A DNA stretch of 25,764 bases from a virus. The notes under the pieces were generated by a model, which saw nothing but the letters and a program-made list of their open reading frames with translations, did no database searches and had not been told where the DNA came from. Below are positions 6,982-14,962 of this stretch, in pieces. The stretch spans positions 1 to 25,764 of IMG/VR virus record IMGVR_UViG_3300035228_000350. One strand, written 5' to 3'. Position 1 is the stretch's first letter. Each line of letters begins with the position of its first letter. The position numbers and the translations under genes are program-made.

Positions 6982-8852
6982 TGAAAAAATCTAAAATAAC
7001 TGGTATAACACAGAAAGCTAAGAATTCAGTAGATAAATCTGAATCAACTATAAATCGATTTGCTCGATTTATGGGAGTGATGACTAAAAGTGTTACGAAG
7101 GATAGTCCTAATCAACAAACATTAAAAAAAGCTGGACTATTTGCAAAAAATTTCGGTGGTGGTAGGAGTTCAAAAGTGAATAAAATGTTACTTGGCGGTG
7201 CTTTGATGTTGCCTCTAGTTTTGGGGCAAATGATATCAAAAGAGAGATCTACAGAGGAACTTCTCCAAAACCAGTATGGTGGAAACGAGAAAGCAATGCA
7301 GTCAGATCTTAAGGAAGAACAAAAGATTAGAGATGAAGGATTAGAAAAAGTAAAAACTACTGCTGATGAGAACAAAGATATATCATTAGACAGGAAGAAA
7401 GATCTTAAAGCAGTATCCCAGAAAGACCCAGAAGAAATTCCTAAGTCAGAAGTAGATTCAGATGCTACTACCCTAGAAAGGATGAACGATAGATTATCAT
7501 CTGTGGATGGAGGTATCGATAAAAAAAATTCAGATCAGTTTGTGGAATTGATGGATAGATTTGTGTTCCTTGCTAAAGTTGGTGCTTTTGGTGTGGTGGA
7601 TAAAGGTCCAACCTTATCCGAACGTATAGATCAAACAAAGGCAAACATTAGAAAATTTACTGGTGGTAAAATTGATGATGGTGTATTTTCTCTTGGTTTT
7701 GGAATAAATATTCCGAATGTACTTTCGGAAAAAGGAAGACAAAAACTAGGTCTAGGACCTAAAGACAATTCAAAAGATCAAAAAAGTCAGATCCGAGAAA
7801 TTACTGAATCAGTTGATGCTCAGATTGCAAAAAATGAAAAGGCATATACAGATGCTGGTGCTCTAGCGGCTGATGAAGAAGCTACGAAAAAATACCTTAG
7901 AACTAAGACTGAACTAGAAAAGTTGAAGAAAAGACTTCAAGATGAACCTCTTACTGTACTTAACGAGATGATGTCAGATGCCAATCCTAGTAGTGTTTCA
8001 TCACAATCTACTATGTTAAGTCTTGGCGGTGGTGGTGGTACAGGAGAGCAAAATCTTGCTGCATTTCTATCAACTATGGAAGCATCTGGCAATCAAAACC
8101 AAGCAGATGCGTTCCAAGTAATGCTTAATAGAGCTGCTGATGCACAAGCAGGTGGTTCTTTCAGAGCATATGGCACCAGCTTAGGAGATCAAATTACGGG
8201 CAGGGAACAATTCTCGCCACTATCCTCTGCAATTTATGGTGTTAGTGCGGATAGTGCTGCAGCAGCAAAGTATGGTCCTATTTCATCGGCATTAGGTAAT
8301 AATCCACAGGAGAGAAAGAAAAGACTACTTGAGATTGCTTCTCAACCAGACGGTCTAAATGCACTACAAAAACTATTTGGTGGCGGTTCTTCATCTGACG
8401 CTTTAAAAGTATTAAAAGACTTTCAAACTGGTGGATCATTATCTCAAACATCTGTTAGTGATATTGGATCTATGGTATCCTTTAGGGGATATAGGTCTGG
8501 TTCTGGAGATTTTAATAGAGGAAAGGGAGGAAACTTCTTCTTTGGTTCAGGATCAAAAACAGGATCACTAAAACAAGTTTCTCCTGGCACTGATCCTATG
8601 GGAGATCAGTCATCTCTCACTCCGAATAAGCCTAATCAAATTGCTCAATTCGTTCCAACGGGATATATGCCTTATGATGATCCATCTAAATCATCTTCAC
8701 AAATTATTGCACTTACTCCTACCCCTGTAAATACAAGTCAACAACCCATTGTGACAGGATCGGGTGATAGTGGATCCCCACAAATAATTCCAGTAGCTGA
8801 TCATGGATCATTATTTACTCAAATTCAACTCAATAGTTTAGCTTTAACCTGA
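6981..8852 (+). CDS. Large internal tail/hub protein with a possible SleB-like cell-wall hydrolase domain
   Basis: This 623-aa protein has a basic N-terminus and one clear hydrophobic segment (about residues 69-84, MLLGGALMLPLVLGQM), then long charged helical regions (85-160 and 260-330). At about 357-460 a section resembles the Hydrolase_2/SleB pattern of wall hydrolases: LAAFLSTMEASGN with Glu367 in the place of the catalytic Glu of '..Y.EARGE', then QADAFQVMLNRAAD, and later REQFSP (408-413) like the '..QFSP' motif. The remainder is Gly/Ser/Pro-rich. The gp5-like protein here has no recognisable lysozyme, so this protein may supply the peptidoglycan-degrading activity during infection. It overlaps the preceding gene and gp27 by one base each (TAATG and TGATG). 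The hydrolase assignment is moderate; an alternative is a purely structural tape-measure partner. Confidence 0.65.
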   Translation: MKKSKITGITQKAKNSVDKSESTINRFARFMGVMTKSVTKDSPNQQTLKKAGLFAKNFGGGRSSKVNKMLLGGALMLPLVLGQMISKERSTEELLQNQYGGNEKAMQSDLKEEQKIRDEGLEKVKTTADENKDISLDRKKDLKAVSQKDPEEIPKSEVDSDATTLERMNDRLSSVDGGIDKKNSDQFVELMDRFVFLAKVGAFGVVDKGPTLSERIDQTKANIRKFTGGKIDDGVFSLGFGINIPNVLSEKGRQKLGLGPKDNSKDQKSQIREITESVDAQIAKNEKAYTDAGALAADEEATKKYLRTKTELEKLKKRLQDEPLTVLNEMMSDANPSSVSSQSTMLSLGGGGGTGEQNLAAFLSTMEASGNQNQADAFQVMLNRAADAQAGGSFRAYGTSLGDQITGREQFSPLSSAIYGVSADSAAAAKYGPISSALGNNPQERKKRLLEIASQPDGLNALQKLFGGGSSSDALKVLKDFQTGGSLSQTSVSDIGSMVSFRGYRSGSGDFNRGKGGNFFFGSGSKTGSLKQVSPGTDPMGDQSSLTPNKPNQIAQFVPTGYMPYDDPSKSSSQIIALTPTPVNTSQQPIVTGSGDSGSPQIIPVADHGSLFTQIQLNSLALT

Positions 8853-10267
8853 TGTCTGTATCTTTACAAAAAACTGAATTCAAACAAGTTAAAATAACCC
8901 CTGAGAATAATATTACTTTCAAAAGGGGTGGTTCTAGTGACTCAGGGAAACAAGACTCTGTAGATTCCCTTGATATTAAGAATAGTGTTGTGCAATTTGA
9001 CTATTTTGAGGATCTCTTATCTCCAGCAATATCAGTAAGGTTGTTAGTATCTGATACTTCTGCTCTCTTAAGTAAAATACCTATAAGAGGATATGAGAGG
9101 ATTGATCTTGTTATAGGAACTGCATACGGTGATGTTGAGTTTACTGAGGACAATGGAAATCCTCTGTATGTTTCTGCCATTGAAAAAATTAATCAAGTTG
9201 AAGGACAAGAAACATTTACTCTTAAGTGTTGTACTCTAACTAATCTCTCAAATGAGACTGCTAGAGTCATGAAAAGATATGAAAGAGGACCAATAAGTGA
9301 ACATGTTAAAAACATACTAACAGAGGTTTTAAAAATTGATCCAGATAGGATGAGCGTTGAGAAGAGTCTTACTAACTATGGTTTCATTGGTAATATGAGA
9401 AAACCATTTTATACTCTACAATGGTTATGTCCTAAAGCAGTTCCATCAACATCCCCAGTGTCAGGAAAAAGTGGAGAAGGAGTATCAGCGGAAGGAAAGG
9501 GAACCTCTGGATTCTTTTTCTATGAAGATTATGATGGATACAAGTTCAAGTCAGTAGATAGAATGGTGGATGCTACTCAAGTAGATTATCAAGCAGATAA
9601 CAGTGAGGCATTACTTAGTAACTATGGTATTCCAACATATACTTACTCAACTCTAATCACTGCAAACGATCCAGAAAGTGAGTTTAAGATTCTTCACCTT
9701 TTTACAAACAAAACTACAGATGTGCAGAAGAACTTAAGGGTTGGACTGTACAGTAACTTGACATATGTGTATGATCCATTAGACTGGAAGTTAGATGTTG
9801 TGAAATACAATTTAGAGGATAATGTAGAGGCTAAAAATTTGAAGACTGCTGGCGGTACAGTACCAATCCCACAGGGAGATATCACCAAATTAGCATCAAG
9901 AGTTCTTGTAAGAATAGGAGACAGAGGAATGTGGAATAAAAACCTTGAGGAATCCGATGAAGATGTGGAAGGACAGGGTAGAGACTCCGCTGACATGGCT
10001 AAATCTTTTACTAGATATGCAATGCTTTTCCAACAGTCCCTAAATATAACTGTACCTTGTAATCCTATGTTAAGAATCGGTGGTATTTTGAGAGTAGAGA
10101 TTCCAGAAGTAGGTCCCACATATGATGGACCTTCAGGTCAGAAGACATCAGACTCAGAACAAAGTGGATTCTTTGTTATCCGTAGTTTACGACATCACTT
10201 TGAAATTGCTGAGGGAAAAAATGTCACCTCACTAAATCTCATTAGAGATTCATATGGCATCCAATAA
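8852..10267 (+). CDS. 27: Baseplate hub subunit gp27-like
   Basis: This 471-aa protein is somewhat longer than T4 gp27 (391 aa). The N-terminal half shows a gp27-type beta domain: VQFDYFEDLLSPAISVRLLV (about residues 47-66), then IPIRGYERIDLVIG and VSAIEKINQVEGQETFTLKC, followed by helical ERGPISEHVKNILTEVL. A middle Gly/Ser-rich insert (about 195-220) precedes GFFFYEDYDGYKFKSVDRMVD, the typical second tube-like domain of hub proteins. The C-terminal part (MLFQQSLNITVPCNPMLRIG, then ILRVEIPEVG) is also of hub type. In T4, a gp27 trimer forms the ring that holds gp5 and continues the tail tube. It starts by one-base overlap with the 623-aa gene and lies just upstream of the gp5-like gene, as expected for a hub operon. 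Confidence 0.78.
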   Translation: MSVSLQKTEFKQVKITPENNITFKRGGSSDSGKQDSVDSLDIKNSVVQFDYFEDLLSPAISVRLLVSDTSALLSKIPIRGYERIDLVIGTAYGDVEFTEDNGNPLYVSAIEKINQVEGQETFTLKCCTLTNLSNETARVMKRYERGPISEHVKNILTEVLKIDPDRMSVEKSLTNYGFIGNMRKPFYTLQWLCPKAVPSTSPVSGKSGEGVSAEGKGTSGFFFYEDYDGYKFKSVDRMVDATQVDYQADNSEALLSNYGIPTYTYSTLITANDPESEFKILHLFTNKTTDVQKNLRVGLYSNLTYVYDPLDWKLDVVKYNLEDNVEAKNLKTAGGTVPIPQGDITKLASRVLVRIGDRGMWNKNLEESDEDVEGQGRDSADMAKSFTRYAMLFQQSLNITVPCNPMLRIGGILRVEIPEVGPTYDGPSGQKTSDSEQSGFFVIRSLRHHFEIAEGKNVTSLNLIRDSYGIQ

Positions 10268-10275
10268 GGAGTAAA

Positions 10276-10503
10276 ATGGAAAGTTTAGAGAAACACATTC
10301 AAAAAGATAAGGAGATCTTAGAAGATCCCACAACAAGTCCTCAAACTCGTAGGCATATCGAAGGAGAACTTCACGAGTTGGAAGATTATGTCGATCATCA
10401 CAAAAAAGAAATTGAGGAAGGAGATCATCACGATCCTACTGCTCTCGAACTATATTGTGATCAAAACCCCTCAGAACCAGAATGTCTCGTCTATGACGAT
10501 TAA
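10276..10503 (+). CDS. Small acidic helical protein between the gp27-like and gp5-like genes
   Basis: This 75-aa protein has a long charged helix (residues 1-47, ending in LEDYVDHHKKEIEEGDHHDP) followed by LELYCDQNPSEPECLVYDD with two cysteines (C60 and C69). The ending looks like a conserved motif rather than random sequence. Histidines cluster at 39-50 (DHHKK, GDHHD), which could bind metal. It has one of the few clear ribosome sites in the window: TAAGGAG at 10265-10271, 4 nt before ATG 10276. It ends just before the gp5-like gene. I do not recognise its function; a hub assembly accessory would fit the position. Confidence 0.72.
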   Translation: MESLEKHIQKDKEILEDPTTSPQTRRHIEGELHELEDYVDHHKKEIEEGDHHDPTALELYCDQNPSEPECLVYDD

Positions 10504-10509
10504 TGATTG

Positions 10510-13500
10510 ATGTTAGAAAGCGCCCTTGCACAGACCAACTTTGTTGGAAGAGATGGATTCATATGGTGGATTGGTAGAGTAGCCGATCCAGAACATTGGC
10601 GCGATCAATCTACTGATGTTAAATCTGGTTGGGCGTTTAGATGTAAAGTAAGAATAATAGGTTATCACCCATTTGACGAATCCATAATGGGTGAAAAAGA
10701 TTTACCTTGGGCACATGTCATGGTAGATCCTACCTCTGGTGCTGGACAGGCCTGTTTGGGAGAAAAGTCAAAGATGGTTGGTGGAGAAACTGTTTTTGGT
10801 TTCTTCTTGGATGGCGAGGAAGCACAACAACCAGTAATTTTTGGTGCTTTAGCTAGATCAATCAACGACAAATCAGGTCCTTCAAACTTTCTTAGAGATG
10901 GTGCTGAATCTGAAGCTAATGCTTTCGCTGTGGCAACTGGTAGGAAGGCTGGTATCGATGGGATGACCACTCTTCCCAATTCCGAAAACAAAGAATTAAA
11001 TCCAGCTGCTGTAGCAGAAGGAAAGAATCAATTACAAGAAAATGCAAAAAATAAAGCTGGTGAGGAAAAGAAAAACTCACCTGGCGAATTGGAAAGTGGA
11101 AAGGAGGGGATATCTAATGATAGAAAGTCAGAGGTAGAATTTTCTAATACCCAACTAGGTCCTCATAGTATGGACAATGGGTGTGAACAGGGTCCTTTAG
11201 GTGATATTGCACATACGATTGGTAGTTTTCTAACTACAGTAAACTCTCTTACTGCCTATGCTGGTGCTTACATTGACACTGCTCAAAATCTGCTTGCAGA
11301 TGTTAATAAGTTAGTTAGAAAGGCTTCTAAGTTAATATCTGCTGCGGTTAAAAAGATACTCAATGTTATTAGAGATAAAGTTATTGGGTTGATAACGAAG
11401 GTATTCCGAAATGTACAAGCACTAATTATACCAGAACCACAAAAATCTCCTATCCTCAAAGCCCTACAGAAAATTCTTGATATTTTATTCTGTATCTTTG
11501 GAGATCAACTTCCAGGCCTATTTGATCTAGTGACTGGTCTTTTGAAAGACATGATTGGTAAGGTATTAAATCCATCTGTCTGTGCTGTAGAGCAGATGGT
11601 CGGAAATATTTTGGGAGAGATCTACGATAAACTAACAAAAGCATTAAAACCAATACTAGACGGATTAGATTGGTTGACTGGCGCTTTAGGTAGTGTTGGT
11701 AGTTTGTTATCAAAGGTCAGTAGTTATGTTAATATGCTCTTAGGATTCTTTGCTTGTGCTAAATTATCCTGTAAAGAATATGATGATTGGTCTCAGGGTT
11801 TAGGAATCACATCTAAACCAGACTTATCATTTGGAAAAGTTCTTGACAACATGAAAATATTGGAACAATATGATAATTTTGTTGGAGCGGCAGATACTAC
11901 TGGTGATGGAGTTTATGATGCAAGAGCTAAATTCTCACTTCTCAGTATGCTAGGTGGAGGTTTACCAGACTTCTTTGATTGTAATGCTAGGGTACAGAAC
12001 CCACAAACACAAGATGATCTTGGTAATTCAGTACCGCCAGGATTTACATGGAGTGAATGTATCCCACCGAAGATAGAAGTTAGGGGAGATGGAACAAAAA
12101 CTGCTGTTCTTATGCCTATAGTCTCATCTGTAAATGGAAGTATTCTTACTTTAGAGATCTTGGAACCAGGCTTAAATTATACTGGAACTCCAAGAATTGC
12201 AATTATAGACAAGACTAGACATGGCGGCGGTGCTCACGCTGAAGCAATCATAGATGAAAATGGATCTATTGTTGACATCTTTATGTTGGCGCCTGGAGAG
12301 GGATATTGTCCTTCAACTAATGTAGTTCCTCCAAAGTATCCTGTTACTGAAGACGATGATGATGAAAATCCCTTCATTACATTTACTACACCCGCTGATG
12401 ATGCAGTAGGTGTTCAAACTTCTACTTCTCTTTCAATTACATTTAATGAACCAATAGTAAAAGGTAATGGAGATGTTACCATTACAGAATCGGGCACTAA
12501 TGTTGTGCATGAAAGAATCAATGTGAAGAATAATAAAATATCATTCCTATCCGATAGGATTATTAAGATAGATCCAAAGAATGACCTAAAATTTAACACA
12601 GAATACTATATTTCTATGTCTGAGGGTTCATTCTTAGATCTATATGAAAATCAGTTTGCTGGTATGGGAAGAACTGATACCTATAATTTTACAACCAGAG
12701 GTGTTTCTGGTATTGGTAGTGAGGCAGTTGGTATTGTAACGGATCTTGTTCCTTACAGGCCTGGAATTGGATATACTTCTGGAGATAAAGGTAGAGTGGG
12801 AGATTGTTCTTTCGATTTAATTGTTACTCCAGCAGGTTCTATCGCTGGAATCAATAACATCAATTGTCAAGATAAACATAAATCTATTCCTTCAGTATCG
12901 ATAGATACTAGAACAGGAATTGGTGCCAGATTGTATCCAATCATGTCATATAGTCCTGACTATGTTTCTGATATTGGAGAGAAACCAAGTAGAGATGGTG
13001 GTATTATTGGTAGAGGTGGAATTGTATCAACTGATGAGGCAAGAAGAGGTGGAACTCTGTTTGTTAAGGTAGTTGATTGTGTCTACAGTCAACGTACAAC
13101 ACAGGTTGGCTGGGTCAATGGTAACCCATATTATGGCGACTTCCATGTTCATCCATCAACAGGTAAGAAGATGGTAGGACCTACTCATGTATCCTCACCA
13201 CATGCCACAATATATAATACTAAGAATGAAAGTCTTGGCCAACAACCAGTTATAATCTACACCCCTCAATCGAGCACCACTACTACAACCACTACCACTC
13301 CAACTGTAAGTACAACTAACACAACTACTACAACGGAACAGACAAATGCCTCTGCCGACACTACTGATAGTTCTACACCATCTATTAATACAAATACCCC
13401 ACAAGAAACTACGCAGCCTCAAGAACAAACTGGGGGAACTACACCTCCAAGCACTCCTCCACCTAGTAGTCCTCCTTCTGGTGGTGGCGGGTCTGGCGGA

Positions 13501-13536
13501 TCAGGTGGATCAGGCGGTTACGGAGGCGGATACTGA
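10510..13536 (+). CDS. 5: gp5-like baseplate hub/spike protein with OB-fold and Ig-like domain, no visible lysozyme
   Basis: The ATG at 10510 is preferred over the in-frame TTG three bases earlier, giving 1008 aa. Residues 10-116 are the OB-fold start of gp5/VgrG proteins: GFIWWIGRVADPEHW, RCKVRIIGYHP, LPWAHVMVDPTSG, VFGFFLDGEEAQQPVIFGAL. T4 gp5 (575 aa) follows this with a lysozyme; here instead are long amphipathic helices (about 230-430) with no E...D...T lysozyme pattern that I can see. An Ig-like domain of Big_5 type lies at about 620-730 (TTPADDAVGVQTSTSLSITF ... TYNFTT). Residues 878-900 (FHVHPSTGKKMVG, then H893 and H898) form a histidine cluster. The end is a Thr/Ser/Pro-rich linker (about 916-977) and a Gly-rich tail. 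It makes the puncturing hub with gp27 and probably the needle protein encoded next. Confidence 0.8.
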   Translation: MLESALAQTNFVGRDGFIWWIGRVADPEHWRDQSTDVKSGWAFRCKVRIIGYHPFDESIMGEKDLPWAHVMVDPTSGAGQACLGEKSKMVGGETVFGFFLDGEEAQQPVIFGALARSINDKSGPSNFLRDGAESEANAFAVATGRKAGIDGMTTLPNSENKELNPAAVAEGKNQLQENAKNKAGEEKKNSPGELESGKEGISNDRKSEVEFSNTQLGPHSMDNGCEQGPLGDIAHTIGSFLTTVNSLTAYAGAYIDTAQNLLADVNKLVRKASKLISAAVKKILNVIRDKVIGLITKVFRNVQALIIPEPQKSPILKALQKILDILFCIFGDQLPGLFDLVTGLLKDMIGKVLNPSVCAVEQMVGNILGEIYDKLTKALKPILDGLDWLTGALGSVGSLLSKVSSYVNMLLGFFACAKLSCKEYDDWSQGLGITSKPDLSFGKVLDNMKILEQYDNFVGAADTTGDGVYDARAKFSLLSMLGGGLPDFFDCNARVQNPQTQDDLGNSVPPGFTWSECIPPKIEVRGDGTKTAVLMPIVSSVNGSILTLEILEPGLNYTGTPRIAIIDKTRHGGGAHAEAIIDENGSIVDIFMLAPGEGYCPSTNVVPPKYPVTEDDDDENPFITFTTPADDAVGVQTSTSLSITFNEPIVKGNGDVTITESGTNVVHERINVKNNKISFLSDRIIKIDPKNDLKFNTEYYISMSEGSFLDLYENQFAGMGRTDTYNFTTRGVSGIGSEAVGIVTDLVPYRPGIGYTSGDKGRVGDCSFDLIVTPAGSIAGINNINCQDKHKSIPSVSIDTRTGIGARLYPIMSYSPDYVSDIGEKPSRDGGIIGRGGIVSTDEARRGGTLFVKVVDCVYSQRTTQVGWVNGNPYYGDFHVHPSTGKKMVGPTHVSSPHATIYNTKNESLGQQPVIIYTPQSSTTTTTTTTPTVSTTNTTTTTEQTNASADTTDSSTPSINTNTPQETTQPQEQTGGTTPPSTPPPSSPPSGGGGSGGSGGSGGYGGGY

Positions 13537-14108
13537 TGGCAACTAAACCAGACGTACAAAAGAAAGAGTCACAGGAGTGGTTCAAAAATAATATAGGATT
13601 TCGTGAAACTTCTGGTGTAAAGATTACTGATGGAGATTTGCAGGGAGAATATACAGATTACTCTCTAATCACTGATGAAAAACAAGGTATCGCTTGGTAT
13701 AAGAGTGGACTTCAGAAGTTAGTAGTAAATGGGTGTTCATACGAAACTGTAGGTATAAGAGGAAAGGAGAATGAACCCAGTAAAGTTATTTGTGCCGCAT
13801 ACGGACACATTCTGATAGATGCTCAAGATGGTGATATAATATTACAAGGAAACAATATAAGACTAAATGCTAGATCAGAACTTACAATGAATGCTGCTGA
13901 TCAAATCTACTTAGGAAAGTCTCCTATTTTGAATATAGATGCCAGTAATACAAATGTTCTTGGTACTAAGAATCTTTCTCTTGGTGGTAACTTCGTTGAG
14001 GTATCTGGTGGATCATCAGTTGATTTGGGTACACAGACGGATAAGATACAGGGTGGATTTCTTGGCGCTTTGATCGGTGCCTTTGATAGATTTAAGGACT
14101 TTTTATAA
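13536..14108 (+). CDS. Beta-helical spike/needle-like protein (separate gp5 C-terminal-like domain)
   Basis: This 190-aa protein has an N-terminal region (residues 1-80, with ITDEKQGIAWYKSGLQKLVV) and then short repeating beta strands: HILIDAQDGDIILQGNNIRL (about 91-110), ARSELTMNAADQIYLG, ILNIDASNTNVLGTKNLSLG and NFVEVSGGSSVDLG. Such alternating V/I/L-x-V/I/L turns with N, D and G are typical of the triple-stranded beta-helix that forms the needle in T4 gp5 and VgrG proteins. The start codon overlaps the gp5-like stop by one base (TGATG). I infer that the needle is encoded apart from the OB-fold hub protein. The end is a short hydrophobic helix (GFLGALIGAFDRFKDFL). It could instead be a fibre or adaptor using the same fold. 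Confidence 0.7.
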   Translation: MATKPDVQKKESQEWFKNNIGFRETSGVKITDGDLQGEYTDYSLITDEKQGIAWYKSGLQKLVVNGCSYETVGIRGKENEPSKVICAAYGHILIDAQDGDIILQGNNIRLNARSELTMNAADQIYLGKSPILNIDASNTNVLGTKNLSLGGNFVEVSGGSSVDLGTQTDKIQGGFLGALIGAFDRFKDFL

Positions 14109-14962
14109 TGGCACAAACGGCTTCGATAGGAATGTTCGGTGACAAAGTTGTCATCGGAGCACTGGATACCTCATTTTTACCAGGCATACCAAAGGTATTT
14201 CCTGGCACTTTGGTGTCTAATGGTCCCTGCTACTTTGGATTAGTTCCTAACATTGGTGTTCCAATGGCAACAGTCATGATTGGACCTCCCATGAGTTTTC
14301 CAGCACCTGTATCATTGCAAGTTCATGGTATTACAAATATATTCGGTGTTCATAATGTGTTTGCAGTCAGTACATTCACTGGTCTTACTACAAAACTTGG
14401 AACTACAATCAAGAACGCACTGAGTCTTAAGAATGGTATTGATATTAAAAATGCACTGGGTATTGGTAACGCCATAACACAGAAGAATGGAAACGTAAAT
14501 ATTGCTGGATTCTGTACAATAGCTGGTTTACTTGCAGTTGGAGGAAACATAACTTGCCCATCAATTATTGCTGCAAACGGCACCTTTGCATCAGTTTCTG
14601 CTCCATTTAAGTTCTTTGATATACCACATCCAAGTAAAGAGTCCCCACATAGACTGAGGTATTCATGTCTAGAAGGACCAGAGATAGGTGTGTATTTCAG
14701 AGGAGTATTGAAAGGTGATAATGTGATTGAACTGCCATACTATTGGAAAGATCTTGTAGATGATGAATCCATAACAGTTCATTTAACTCCTATTGGAGTT
14801 TACCAAGATTTGTGTTATACTGTTTCTAAGGGAAGTAAATTAAACATAATAGTAAACCCCCATAGTTTCAAAACTCACAATATACGTTGCAGTTATGTAG
14901 TCTATGCTGAACGTAAAGATGTTTCAAGACTAGTTACAGAATATGAGGATAGAGAAACCTAA
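14108..14962 (+). CDS. Virion structural protein with a conserved tail-protein C-terminal domain
   Basis: This 284-aa protein begins with glycine/proline-rich strands (residues 1-80: MFGDKVVIGALDTSFLPGIP, VPMATVMIGPPMSFPAPVSL), followed by an alternating NALSLKNGIDIKNALGIGNA repeat (103-122) of beta-helical look. Residues 168-232 hold a compact motif: FKFFDIPHPSKE, LRYSCLEGPEIGVYFRG, NVIELPYYWKDLVD, SITVHLTPIGVYQDL. I recognise this last motif as recurring in cyanophage tail and fibre proteins but cannot assign a function. The N-terminal part somewhat resembles a PAAR-type tip, which would suit its place right after the needle-like gene; this is weak. It overlaps both neighbours by one base (TAATG). 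It may be a spike tip or a fibre protein. Confidence 0.68.
   Translation: MAQTASIGMFGDKVVIGALDTSFLPGIPKVFPGTLVSNGPCYFGLVPNIGVPMATVMIGPPMSFPAPVSLQVHGITNIFGVHNVFAVSTFTGLTTKLGTTIKNALSLKNGIDIKNALGIGNAITQKNGNVNIAGFCTIAGLLAVGGNITCPSIIAANGTFASVSAPFKFFDIPHPSKESPHRLRYSCLEGPEIGVYFRGVLKGDNVIELPYYWKDLVDDESITVHLTPIGVYQDLCYTVSKGSKLNIIVNPHSFKTHNIRCSYVVYAERKDVSRLVTEYEDRET

Noticed and set aside
13270-13345. ACT/ACA-rich tract as a microsatellite or replication element
   Set aside because: It is in frame within the gp5-like gene and encodes a Thr/Ser-rich linker, so a coding low-complexity segment explains it.
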